Assembly: GCA_024336345.1 (NCBI GenBank)
Contig: JANFOG010000006.1
Span: forward strand, 1,550,001 to 1,614,000
Source of the DNA: Mariannaea sp. PMI_226
Lineage: Eukaryota; Ascomycota; Sordariomycetes; Hypocreales; Nectriaceae
DNA: 64,000 bases
Direction of reading: 5' to 3'
The notes beneath the pieces are model-generated. The model did no database searches and was not told where the DNA came from. It saw nothing but the letters and a program-made list of their open reading frames with translations. This document shows positions 1 through 10,650 of the stretch, piece by piece; position 1 is the stretch's first letter, and each line of letters begins with the position of its first letter. The translations under genes and the position numbers were made by a program.

Positions 1-1843
1 AGACAAAAGAAAATGGCTACTCGCGACAGAACTTACTTTTCAAAGATCACGCCCAATACGTCCTCGACATCACCAAACTCTCCGCGCCCCGTGATGCGTG
101 CAAGGCAATCAGCCGCGTAACGGAGATACTCAGCCGCCAAAACCGCGTCGGCATCCCTCCCGCCCTCCTCGCCCTGCGCCTCAACCATAAAGTCCTCCAA
201 GTGACGGCGGCACTTGGAGAGAAGTTGTCGCTGCCGCTCCGTCACGCCGAGGAGGTCCTGAAGGTCTTTTGGCAGGTACGTCATATTATCAAAGGAACCG
301 ACGAGGCTGGTCATAACGTCCTGGATACCACCCGGATCCTTCATGCCCAACGTGGCCGCCTGTGCCTGCTTACACGAGATACACACGAGCTCAGCCGCTG
401 CTAGTTTTGGATCTCGAGCCCTTACCATCTTCTCAAAGGCTTGAGAGAGTTGGTTAAATCTAGCACCGTCGATCGATTCCTTTTTGTTGATTAAAACAAG
501 GCATGATTCCGCTTGTGCTGCCAAATCGAGAGTCTCCTCGTCGTATTGGATGAACGGACCGCCCGGGCCCTGTTCCACCGATGCAAGCACTACCACCACG
601 TCGGAATCTACGGCTTTTTGCTTGGCCCTCCTGATTCCTTCTTCCTCGATTGCACCGATGACGCCTCTCTCGGCTCCTGTACTTGCGCCGGATTGGCCGG
701 AGCGGAATCCAGCCGTGTCGGCAAACGAGCAAAGATAGCCACGGATATCGAGACTAGCCTCCACGATATCTCTGGTCGTACCCGCTTCCCCGGATACGAT
801 GGAAGCCTCACGCCCAACGATGATATTCATTAGGGAGCTCTTTCCGACATTTGGCGGCCCCAGAAGCGCGATTCGGATTCCGTTCCTCAGCAGCTCGCTG
901 CGGTGGCTCCCTTGCTCATGTAACTCGATACTGTGCAGCATCCTGGCCACCTGAACCCGCACATTACTCAATAGATCTGATTCTGATTCATCAAAATGCT
1001 GGTCCTCGGAGAAGTCAATCAGAGCCTCAATCTCGCCGCGAGCCAGCAAGAGCTGCTGCCTCCATGCTTCGTATGCGCGCCCGAGCGTACCCGAGTTACC
1101 ACGTACCGCAGCACGGCGCTGTTGCTCAGTCTCGGCGGAAAGGGTATCACTCAAAGATTCTATTTGCGCCAGATCTAGACGATTGTTGAAAAAAGCTCGC
1201 TTCGTAAACTCTCCAGGCTCGGCGTAGCGTATGCGGCCAGTGACGCTGCAGTTTGGGAGAGCAGAGAGTACAGCCTTGACTGTGGCAGATCCACCATGAA
1301 CATGCAATTCCAGTACATCTTCTCCGGTGACAGTTTTGGGGCTGGGGAAGTAGAGCACAAGTGCCTCCGAATCCAATATGATTGCCTCCTCATTTGGAGA
1401 ATGGGGGCCGTACAGGGATCTTACATGTGCAAATCTCGGTTTGGGCAATGCCTTGGATGGGCACAATGCCTGATATACCTGTTTGGATATTGAAATTAGC
1501 CTACTCAAGTCGACTAGCAAATATAGTTGGTCTGCCTCACATCTAAACATGCAGGACCAGAAATACGAATAACTGCTATACCGGCCTTGCCTTGAGCGGT
1601 TGATAGTGCATATATTGTGTCTCCGATAGCCGGGAAGTTAGACGACTTGTTCCAATTCGCCGCGCTCGCCCTTTGGTATGAGAACGACCTTGCGGCTAAT
1701 TCATGCTTGAAGGGTAACGTCCAACATCTGGACGTTATAGCATGATGGAGGCCCCTGGCAAGCGTCCCAAAAGGCGCAAGGCGGCCTGTCCTGATAAGTT
1801 TTCGAGAGAGACCGCTAGCGATCATTTGCAGATTGTGCTGCAC
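1..1843 (-). CDS. MSS1: Mitochondrial tRNA modification GTPase Mss1/MnmE (C-terminus off window)
   Basis: MnmE-family GTPase. With an Mto1/MnmG-type partner it makes the 5-carboxymethylaminomethyl group on wobble U34 of mitochondrial tRNAs. Exon 1 is 1843-1541 and exon 2 is 1478-37, split by a 62-nt intron (1479-1540, donor GTGAGG, branch GCTAAT, acceptor CAG). About 580 residues are visible. The N-terminal folate-binding segment starts at GDTIYALSTAQGKAGIAVIR. The G domain has the P-loop GPPNVGKSS near residue 306, DTAGFR (G3) and NKKE (G4). The long N-terminus before the conserved part is rich in Arg and Ser and fits a mitochondrial presequence. Visible coding ends at GVIFE followed by a GTAAGT donor at 36-31, so the short last exon, which should carry the family's C-terminal FCxGK cysteine, lies left of the window. 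An in-frame TAA at 33-35 is inside that intron and is not a real truncation. Confidence 0.93.
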
Positions 1844-2457
1844 CGAGTCAAATTAATTAGGGTCAGCAAAAAAGGAGCGTGGAAATGGCTGCTATCATGG
1901 TGGAATTGTTGATAGTTAGAAATTTCACCACAATCGCCAATGGCCGGTGGCCTCAGGTGCTGCAGCTGCCCTGGGTGGTAGGTAAGGTACCCGACGTAGT
2001 GGCCACTTGAGGCTCTCTGACCATGACGTGGGTGAGTTCGGTGCTTAAAGGAACAACGGGGGCTAGCTAGGTGCCTGGAGTTCAAGACGTGCCCACTAAG
2101 AAGTGCCACCCAGTCCAGACAGACCCTACCCACCTGAATTCTAGGTTAGTCCTGTCGGTACCTCCCATCACCTAAGGAACTTCCATATGCGCTTGGTCTG
2201 ATGTCTACCACGACCAGCCCGGCCGAAAGTATGACCTTGTCAGGCCCCCGTATCTTATTGATGCACAATCAGATTGCAGCTACATTACTGCAGAAGCACA
2301 GTTCATTTTATATTATTTTCATTCGTTTTGTTTGTTCCTTTACCTCGCTAGTCCTCATTCAGTAATGTTGAATACATGTAATTTTCTGGCTTTCCTCTTC
2401 ATCTTCTACCCAATACCCACGCTCCTCTCGGCGGAATCTCAACGGCAAATGTGCTCT
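1844..2457. other. Intergenic region between MSS1 start and SER1 stop
   Basis: This stretch holds the MSS1 upstream region and the 3' flank of the next gene on the same strand. I see no coding signal, RNA gene or repeat in it. The longest open frames have no recognisable protein content. Confidence 0.6.
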
Positions 2458-3798
2458 CTAAGGTGCCGTTGCAGAGCCAAACCGATGGATATACTGAGCG
2501 ATCTTCTTCGCCGCCTCTTTAGTAATCGAGTTGTAGTTGCTGACTCGAATCCCGCCCACGCTACGGTGGCCCTTTAGGCCAGACAGATTGAATCCTGCTG
2601 CTTCTTTGAGGAATTTTTTCTCAGCGGCATCAACGTCGCCGTCCTTAATGACACGGAAGCAGATATTCATCCTTGATCGTGCAGATTTGTCGGGAACGAC
2701 GCGGAAAGCGTCAGGGTACGAGTCCAGGGCCTCGTAAATCTCATCAGCCTTCTCCTTCGCTACCTTTTCTTGACCATCAATCTTGTCCGGGTACGTGGCC
2801 AAAAGTTTCTTCAAAACCTGTCCAGCAACGAAAACACTAAATAACATTAGCCTTATGCACGTAGGCCAACATGGCGAAATGACCTACTCAAAGATGCTGA
2901 GAGTATTGTAGAGAGAGTTGTTCTTAGCGATAGTCTCATACTCTAGGATAATGGGAGGGATTGGGAGACCGAGCTTTCGAAGAAGTGCAGGTTCAGGCTG
3001 GGAGGTTTGCGGGGCAAGAAGGCTCTTTCTGATGATAACACCAGTGATACCTGGAGTACCCAGGTTCTTTTGCGCTCCAAAGAAAATGACGGAGAAGTTC
3101 TTGACAGGGATTCTTCGGGAAAGGATATTTGAAGACATGTCAGCAACGACAATAGGACCCTCGCCAGAATCATTTGGTAGCAAGGCTTTGGGGAAGCCGG
3201 TAAATTCCACTCCGTCGACGGTTTCGTTATCACAGTAATAAACCATAGCCGGGTTCTTGGACAATTTCCAGGTGCTCTCGTCGGGGATCTTGCCAAATTT
3301 GCCGGCGTTGTAGTGTCGACCATCTGTCACAGGATTGACGTGCTCGGGTCCAAGCAACCGAGCGGCCTCCTCGTATGCCTTCTTGGACCAACTGCCAGTG
3401 ATGATATAGTCAAATTTGAGCTCTTCTTCGATGGCTGTTCTGAGACCGGCGATGACAGCATCATCACTGGGAGATTTGTCAAGTTGAGTAGCAATGCTGG
3501 CTCTCTTCCTCGTCACCCAGACACCCAAGAGATTGTACAAAGTAGCTGAGAATTCGCCAGTACCGCCACCCTGCATGAAGAGTACGTCATAATCGTCAGG
3601 GATGTCCAAGTAGTTGATCAGATCCTCCTTGGCTTCCTTCAGAATATTGCTGGCCAGTTCGGAGCGATGAGAGTGCTCAGCAATGCCAAGACCGGTGTCT
3701 TTGTAGTTGAGCAAAGCCTTGGCGGCTGTCTCGAGCACATCAGTGGGCATCAAGGCAGGGCCAGCGCCATAGTAAAATGTTTCTTCTCTGGTAGGCAT
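2458..3798 (-). CDS. SER1: Phosphoserine aminotransferase
   Basis: PLP-dependent class-V aminotransferase that converts 3-phosphohydroxypyruvate and glutamate to phosphoserine in cytosolic serine biosynthesis. Exon 1 is 3798-2888 and exon 2 is 2836-2458. The 51-nt intron (2837-2887) has donor GTAGGT, branch GCTAAT and acceptor TAG and restores the frame through a split Asp codon, giving 429 residues, the usual size. The N-terminal signature FYYGAGPALMPTDVL, the PLP-phosphate region FMQGGGTGEFSA and the lysine loop FFGAQKNLGTPG (Schiff-base Lys near residue 243) are all present. A TGAGTCA element lies about 100 bp upstream. The gene is divergent from PRE5 across 1.2 kb. Confidence 0.96.
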
Positions 3799-4998
3799 GA
3801 TTGGTATGAAATCGATTTTTAAAAAAAAGTGGTGAAGATGGTGAATGTTTGAGATCAGAGTTCAGGGTTTTGACGTTTTGACGTGATGGTCCCAATGAGT
3901 CATCCAATGGGAAAGAGCGTACTTGATGTTTTCTGAGCTCTTTATCCGACGACGAATAAGGGAGTCCCGTGTGTGCTGCAAGATGAAGAAAGAGCGCAAG
4001 CGTCAATTGATGACCAAAGGAATTGAGTCTTCATCCAAGTCGTGCAGTTAGCTAGGTACCTAATTGCTGAGAAAGTTGCATGGGACGGAAGAGGGAAGGC
4101 GGGATCGCGCAGAAGGTTGCATGCCACAGCCCTTCTGATTCGTCGAATGAAATTTCTCCATGAGGACTTCCCACCCATCATAGTGAGCAAACGTGGGATG
4201 AGTGCCGGAGTCGGAGGAGATGCGTCTAAGCTTGTGGTGGGGGGAATGCGAAAAGTTGCGGAGGTTCCTACTTAAGGGTAGATCGATACCACGATGTGCG
4301 TCCTTCATCATCAATGCCTGTGCATTTTGGAGAATAAGGATTTATTTATGGAGTACTCCATGCTCCGTACAAGTAACTAAGAGCGAGCGATACTATGCAC
4401 ATTGGAGTAGGCACCCTAGCTTGCAGTAGCACCTTCTTCCCTGCTCACAAAGGAAAAGACGCGATAACACTCTAGCTCCAAGATCAATATGTTTTGATAC
4501 TTGGGTGGGATGAGCTGTTTGCATTGAGATTTTGGCCCTCTCAACGCCTGAAGTGATAAAACAAGAATCTGTATGACCAGCTATAATTATTTACGTACCT
4601 GGATACTTAATTATCTTGTTATTGTGCGTTAGCTTTTGCGTTCCAACTAATTAGTTAACCCCGTCATGATGTAGCTCACTAATTAGGAAGGCGGTGTGAG
4701 GAGTGTAATCCAGTGAGGGGCCCTGTGGCTGATATACCTCCAAGCCACAACCAGCCATCAAGCACACCGTTGCACAGCGAGGCGACGAAGCTCTGAGCTG
4801 CCTGGCCGCTGCGTGGACCTTCACCTTTGACGTTGCTTGGCTCTGTCCACTCCAACTCCAAACACCAACACCCGCCATCACCAAGCTGAAGCTTACGCTC
4901 GCCAACCCCCTCCTTCAACCTCGAGTCTCGTTCTGTTGTAGTCCCTATCCTTCCAACTAAATCTATTGCGACGCTGCAAGAGCAGCTATTTCTTCACC
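3799..4998. other. Divergent intergenic region SER1/PRE5
   Basis: This 1.2-kb region must hold both promoters. It contains the TGAGTCA site and two CCAAT boxes (3892-3896, 3904-3908) near SER1. Towards PRE5 it becomes AT-rich and then pyrimidine-rich (about 4840-4960), typical of a fungal core promoter or 5' UTR. I see no gene in it. Confidence 0.6.
3896..3902. promoter_or_regulatory. Perfect TGAGTCA (Gcn4/CPC1 type) site upstream of SER1
   Basis: The palindromic consensus TGAGTCA lies 97 bp before the SER1 start codon and sits between two CCAAT boxes. Gcn4/CPC1/CpcA bZIP factors bind this element at amino-acid biosynthetic genes during amino-acid starvation. That it controls SER1 is inferred from its position and the pathway. 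Confidence 0.65.
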
Positions 4999-5905
4999 AT
5001 GTTCAGGAACAACTACGACAATGATTCCGTCACATTGTACGTCGATGTGTTCCACCATCCTCCCCCCCAGGTGCTTCAGCTCACTAACAGCAGCACAGCT
5101 CGCCTCAGGGGAGAATATTCCAGATTGAATACGCAGCCGAGGCTGTGAAGCAGGGTTCAGTCGTTGTCGGTATTGCCAGCAAGACCCATGCTGTGCTGTG
5201 CGCAATCAAGGTATGGCATCTTTCCCTCTCACTATAGAGGTACAACATCTAAATCTGACAATTGCACCCTCACAGCGTAACGCCGAAGAGCTTTCATCCT
5301 ATCAAAAGAAGCTGTTCTCCGTCGACGAGCATGCTGGCATAGCAATTGCCGGCCTCACATCCGACGCCCGTGTCCTCTCCAACTTCATGAAGCAGCAGTG
5401 CCTCGGTCACCGACTCACTTATGGCCGCGCCATCCCCCTCCGCTCCCTCGTCGACATGATTGGCGAGAAGGCCCAGATCAATACTCAGGTGTATGGCAAG
5501 CGACCATACGGTGTCGGCCTACTCGTTGCCGGTGTTGACGAACGTGGCCCCCACCTATTCGAGTTCCAGCCCTCGGGCATGACGGAAGAAATGCTCGCGT
5601 TTGCTATCGGCGCGAGAAGCCAGATGGCCCGAACATACCTAGAGCGCAACATCGAAGCTTTCCCCGATTGTTCGAGAGAAGAACTTATCAAGCACGGACT
5701 CAAGGCCTTGAAAGAGAGTCTGGTTCAAGACAAGGAGCTGACAGTGGAGAACACCTCGGTTGGTGTGGTGGGTATCAAGCCAGATGGCAAGGGTATTGAG
5801 CCTTTCAAGCTCTACGATGGCTTTGAAGTGCAGGAGTGGATTGAGAGCGTTGCTGACAGCCAAGGCGGCGGAGAAGAGGGTGAGGGCATGGACGTGGACA
5901 GCTAG
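4999..5905 (+). CDS. PRE5: 20S proteasome subunit alpha-6 (Pre5/PSMA1 type)
   Basis: Alpha-ring subunit of the 20S proteasome. Three exons: 4999-5036, 5099-5210 and 5276-5905. The introns (5037-5098, donor GTACGT; 5211-5275, donor GTATGG, acceptor CACAG) restore the frame and give 259 residues. The N-terminus [12 protein letters not shown] followed by [20 protein letters not shown] is the alpha-subunit signature and matches the Pre5/PSMA1 type. The conserved segments [20 protein letters not shown] and the [20 protein letters not shown] region follow, and the tail is acidic, as in alpha subunits. The first intron falls inside the N-terminal gate segment. I found no PACE (GGTGGCAAA) element in the upstream 1.2 kb, so Rpn4-type control is not evident. 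Confidence 0.97.
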
Positions 5906-6292
5906 ACTGTTCAATAATAGACGGGGAATAAATGACGGCGTCGGGGCAAGGCGGTATCAAGCTAGATCATGTACAATTACCAGCTGCAGAAGCAGCAGTC
6001 ACGGGTCTTACCTCGATGGATTTTAAGGCAAATACCTTTTGGTCACTAAGTTTCGTCTATTCGTGCTAATGAGAATGATGCTAATGCCGTCTATTTACAT
6101 GAGTGTTTGATAAGTGGAGAGAGAGGAAATGTCTGCAAACCATGCAGTTGATCCCAAACGCCAGTGTATGAGACCCAGATGCTTTCCACTCTATTCGAGG
6201 ATTAAAAGAACAATACCGGAGGCAACCCCCACACAGGACAATTCTTTCCTCCTCCGCTTCCCTTAGAAACAAAAGTTCGCGCAAAGGAACAA
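5906..6292. other. Convergent 3' intergenic region PRE5/LOG
   Basis: This is the shared 3' flank of two convergent genes. It has AT-rich stretches suited to polyadenylation, and no gene or repeat was seen. Confidence 0.6.
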
Positions 6293-7144
6293 TTACTGCT
6301 TCCCCCACTGTAGCTGGTAGATTGCATCAGACACCTTGTATTCGCGCAGAGCCTTGATAGAGTCTTCGGGCGTGTTGGCGGTGACAAGGATGTTCTTGTT
6401 GGCAGGCTTGACGAAGCCCTCCTGGGCGGCTCGCTCCATCCATTGAATGATGCCATCCCAGTAACCTTCGATGTTGAGGAGCACGATACCCTGGCTGTGG
6501 ATGCCAAGCTGGTTCCAGGTGGTGGTTTCGAAAATCTCCTCCATAGTCCCGAAGCCGCCGCTGAGGCCGATAAAGCCACTTCCTGGGCCACCGTTGAAGA
6601 CTTCCTCTGCCATCAGCTTCTTGCGGGTATGCATATCCGCAACGACAGTAGTGCGGCCATATACAGATTCGTCAGGAACCACTTGGTTCTTGGATGTCAA
6701 GGTCTGGTATGTTCCGTCCCGCTCGTACTTAACTAGAGCTTCTGGAATGATTCCGTGTACGGCCTTTGGGCCATTGATGGCAACAATTGTCTTTGCAACT
6801 TCGCCCATAAGGCCAACAGTTCCACCTCCGTATACTAGTAATCGTGTTGTCAGCGTCAATCGCTTTTCGGCCCCAATTTCGGCGACCTCCGGTGCGATGC
6901 ATAGAGGCCGGAGGACGGCGGCCCCACGCAGCATGTTGGCCATTTATGACTCACCTAGATCAATGTTGTTAGCGGCCATGACTCGGCCAAGTTGGCGTGC
7001 GGCTTCAATGTGAGCAGGACTGGCGCCAGCACTGGCACCGCAGTAGACGCAAATCTTTGTGCGAAGATGACCGTTGGCAGAAGAGCCATTGGTACCATTG
7101 CCGTTCTCAGTGGCTGGCAAAGGTGCTTGGTTGTCGGCAGTCAT
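6293..7144 (-). CDS. LOG-family cytokinin riboside 5'-monophosphate phosphoribohydrolase
   Basis: Cytosolic Rossmann-fold enzyme of the LOG ('lysine decarboxylase-like') family. Characterised members hydrolyse cytokinin nucleotides, and more generally nucleoside 5'-monophosphates, to free base and ribose 5-phosphate. Exon 1 is 7144-6955 and exon 2 is 6834-6293, with a 120-nt intron (donor GTGAGT, acceptor CTAG), giving 243 residues. KICVYCGASAG opens the domain near residue 30. VYGGGTVGLMG, the RK pair of MHTRKKLM and the PGGxGTxxE-type motif in the form SGGFGTMEE follow. The Pro of that motif is Ser here, but the catalytic Arg and Glu remain. The Asn/Gly-rich first 28 residues are probably disordered. 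The physiological substrate in this fungus is not shown by the sequence. Confidence 0.93.
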
Positions 7145-7902
7145 GATGACTTTTGTGGAGGCCAGGAGGAAGAGAGAAATAAAAAAGAAGGGAGAAATAG
7201 AACGACGAGGAAGTCGAGGTTATAAGAGAGTCTAATAAGACGAGTCGGAGGAGAGAACGAGGAGAGAAGACAATGAAGAGAAGAAAACTGTGTACAAGAT
7301 ATCTGATCTCAGAGTGAGAGTCGTTTCAAGATGTGGTGAATATGGAAGGAGGTTGAGATTAGAGTTAAGTTTAGAAGACAGTATTGATGCAAGGTCATAG
7401 AGCCCAACAAAAGGGGAAAATAGAGGGCGAGAGCCAGTGTTAAAATAAGTTCAGAGGTGGTGGCGTACGAAGGGTGTCATGAGAAAAGCCCGAACAACGA
7501 CGGCACCAGCCAACCAACCATGGATATTTCGGGGCGGGTCAGTCAGTACAGTACTCCGTACAGTGCATTTTTTCGGCGGTCCACGCATCATGTATCGACC
7601 ACATCGCCCTTTTGTAGGTCAGACAGGATAGCCACCTTAAATGTGCTACGGACGTTCTGAGCGGCAATAACGCGAGCTGGATACATGCAAAGGTCACAGG
7701 TCCTAAAGGGGCTATAGGTAGAAGTCCCTTAGGTGTCACGTCGCATTCAAAGCGAGTTTGCTGTCCCTCTTGCGGCAATCAAAAACGAGTTGGATTTGTC
7801 TGCTTAAAAACATGTGGCCTTTGTCCTGTAGCAGCGATCCTCGATATCGACACAATTGAATAAACTGGCGGTGGCGGGCGGCTTTCAACGGTCCAGTTGA
7901 CG

Positions 7903-7909
7903 TGAGTCA
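7903..7909. promoter_or_regulatory. TGAGTCA element in gene-poor region
   Basis: This is a perfect AP-1/Gcn4-type heptamer in the extended palindrome GTGAGTCAC. It lies about 760 bp upstream of the LOG-family gene and far from any other start codon. A role at LOG is possible but unsupported beyond position, and one chance hit is expected in this much DNA. Confidence 0.3.
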
Positions 7910-9373
7910 CTGCTTGAAGCAGAGCACTTGTATGTTCATGACGCCGCTATTTAAACCCTTTTGGGAATGTTCTGACTAAAACTTCTCTTCCTATTTCTTA
8001 TTATAGTATTTCTGCTTAGCTTACAATTAGATTGCATATCACCCAACAATAGCGAGGTAGAAACTGTCTGGTATATCAGTGCAGAAGGCTAGATCCGATG
8101 ATGCAGGTACAACGAAAACTGGAAGCTTCTACAGCTCGATAAGATTGCTCGCGCAAGAGTCGAGAGCGACAACAAGGTGGTCTCCAGCGATACGCCTTTT
8201 GATAGTGTGTCTATTGACAAGCGGAATAGCATTGATGGCTTTTACTGATTACTCCGCAAAAGATAACAATCTTCTTCTCAAACTGGCTACTGCTGTCATT
8301 GCGCTGATGGCGGGGGATCATTTTTGAGCACGACTCGTCAGAGTAAAAGACGCAAGTCGTTTCATAATATGCAACGGTTACAAGCACAGCCTAAGATATT
8401 TTATCAGTACTATTAATGTAAGATAGGTATATATTTTCTTATACTTACGGAGCCCATATCAGCTTGGTAGCAGTGTTGGCTCCAATCGGGCGTATCCCTA
8501 ACGATTTCAAATGCCCCCGTGCCGAAAAAAAAACCTGTATATTTTTACACGGCTACAGACATAAATACAGTCCGTGGCGTTGGCAAGCTGAAAGCACCAA
8601 AGAGTGAAGCAAGGACGAGAGTTAGGATATGCATCTCAGAATTATTGTTGGGGGCTTAAGCACAACAATCTTTAGGGTGTCGGATACCGTGATGGAGATG
8701 CAGTTGTTAAGGTTCGTTTCAAAAGGAGAAACAGGACTCCTCATCACAACTCGCCTATTCACCTTCTGATGGGTCGGTCTATCTCACTTAATTTAATTTA
8801 CTTATAGTTCTCATTTTGAGTCGACTGGTACGAATGCGGCAGTAATTAGATCTCCTTCTATTGAGAATATCATGGTTATATATCAGTAGGGTAACCAAAG
8901 GCTATCTATCCCAAGGTCGACGATCTACATAGCAAACATGTATTTGCGAAACGTCCCTAGCAGATTTCGGTGAGGCTCTCTGTTACGGCAAAATGAGGGC
9001 ATTATTATTATTATTATGTACATAAACAAGTAATAGAAATAATTAATCCAGTGTTGGCTATGGCGATGGTAATCGTTCCTACTATCAAAAGAGGTTTGTA
9101 TTGAGCTTAGTCCGACTCGCAAGACGATATGCCTACCATGTTGTCAAAAGTGCAATTGCCATTGGTTGGTGTATTGCGGAGCCAGCCAGGTTTAGCTGCG
9201 AAAGGTCAGCTGCCGCAGGTTGCGTGTCGGTGAGTCGGCTGGGGGCGGTTGAGGACTCATGAACATCACATGAATTACCTAACCAAGCCTACCTGGAACG
9301 CAGGCCAGACGGCCAACGGACGTGGCATGTTGTGTAAGGCTACATCACATACAATACAGGATTTCGCATTTAG

Positions 9374-9389
9374 TTGACCCCGGGGTCAA
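9374..9389. repeat. Perfect 16-bp palindrome TTGACCCCGGGGTCAA
   Basis: Two TTGACC half-sites face each other across a CCGG centre with no mismatch, and a third, direct TTGACC follows at 9394-9399. This resembles a binding site for a dimeric regulator. No gene starts within 1 kb downstream on the plus strand, and the tRNA-Gln gene is 0.25 kb away. Confidence 0.5.
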
Positions 9390-9425
9390 GTTGTTGACCG
9401 AATGAATTGAACCAATCGGTGTATA

Positions 9426-9444
9426 GTTCCATATACTATGGAAC
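9426..9444. repeat. Inverted repeat GTTCCATA-TAC-TATGGAAC
   Basis: Two perfect 8-bp arms are separated by 3 bp, 36 bp after the neighbouring 16-bp palindrome. It could be a protein-binding site or the remains of a small inverted-repeat element. A bacterial-type terminator is excluded because the DNA is eukaryotic. Confidence 0.45.
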
Positions 9445-9624
9445 GTTGAGGCGTAAGCCATAGCTTCAAAAAAAACAGCCTGCATTCCCCCCACATATTA
9501 TCCCGACCGTCCACCAAGTAGGGCGAGTGCATATGTCATAGAAAAAAAAACGCCAGCAGAACTAGCAGTCATGAGGAAGAGCTACTCATTAAGTGGCAAA
9601 ATTGCGGAAAGAGGCAAAAAACAA

Positions 9625-9715
9625 GGTCCTAACCAGGTTCGAACTGGTGTCTTTGGAAGAGACTTTTGATTAGGGTAATCAAAATCCAACGTCCTGACCA
9701 CTAGACTATAGGACC
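9625..9715 (-). tRNA. tRNA-Gln (anticodon UUG) with intron
   Basis: The 7-bp acceptor stem is perfect (GGTCCTA with TAGGACC). The D arm, the anticodon stem TTGGA/TCCAA and the T arm ACCAG-TTCGAAC-CTGGT are all intact. The anticodon loop reads TT-TTG-A, giving UUG (Gln, CAA codons). An intron of about 20 nt (9659-9678) follows base 37. Together with the loop it can fold into a perfect 9-bp hairpin (TTTTGATTA, CCC, TAATCAAAA) that pairs the anticodon, as in spliceable nuclear pre-tRNAs. The mature length is about 71 nt, with a 4-nt variable loop. Confidence 0.9.
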
Positions 9716-10650
9716 TTTGACGTCAGGAATCCTGCACTAGGCTGGATGCCTGGTTAGCGTCCGAGGGTATTGTTAGTATATATAAAGCCTACGCAGTTGA
9801 ACTGCGTCCTGAGGAGTGCATCATGATTATGATAAAGTGAGCAATGTTACCCATTCTCTACCCTACACGTGCTGGAGTCATATACAACTTCACCAAGTAT
9901 CGACCCAAAGGCAAGCAAAATCTGCAATATCTCGGCATCACTCTAATTCTGTATCACTAGAGCATTGGGATCTCTCTGTTACCCAACGCTATATCATTTA
10001 CCTTGAGTGCTCCGCTCATCCTTGCCGGTTGTGCATCTTGAAGCCTGGGGCAATTTCACATAGCAAAGCACAACGCCTCTCCTTCCTGTAGTGTTCTCGA
10101 CACGGAGCGCACTCACGCATCTTCTGACCCCACTCGCGCCACGTAACAAGAATGAATTCTATCCAACGTCCCCTAAACACACGAACAAGAAATCTACGCA
10201 ATGGTTATTCGTTGTACGCATAGTGCACAGTGTAATTATTTGATCAATGGCGGGGCAGACATCATGACACGTAAAATGAGGGGCAGTCCGCTGCCCAAAT
10301 TGCCATGCGGACATTTCTGCAGTGAATGGCATTGTACAGTGGGACGTGGCGGAAGGTCTCTTCCTGATTCGCCCACCCACTGGGTAAGTCAGCACAAAGC
10401 TTCAGTGGACCCTATTTCTCGATCGAGTAGGTAGGTAGACTAGGTGCTTCGGCAAGGACGTACCATCGGCTTGGGCCATCAAAGGCAACGTTTTCTCAAG
10501 CGTCGGTTTTTGACACTGCGACGACTTTCAAACCGTACCATCGCCCTCTGCAGACGCACCATCGCGAACTGCGGGACGTCCACAAATCGCCCCTTGTCTC
10601 TGGCTGTATCCGATTTCCTCCCCCATTCTCTGCTGTAGGCCATATACGCG

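Larger units (their letters stand above)
7145..10650. other. Gene-poor 3.5-kb region
   Basis: Apart from a tRNA-Gln gene, a TGAGTCA site and two palindromes (listed separately), I see no protein gene. The longest frames lack an ATG or any recognisable content. One frame at 8079-8327 begins at GTG and encodes a hydrophobic stretch (LLIVCLLTSGIALMAF); it could be a relic exon but is not supported. A short (ATT)n run lies at 9000-9017. The last 200 bp form the CLPTM1-gene promoter. Confidence 0.55.

Noticed and set aside
8079..8327. 82-codon frame with a hydrophobic stretch
   Set aside because: It begins at GTG, has no upstream ATG and no recognisable family; kept only as a remark.
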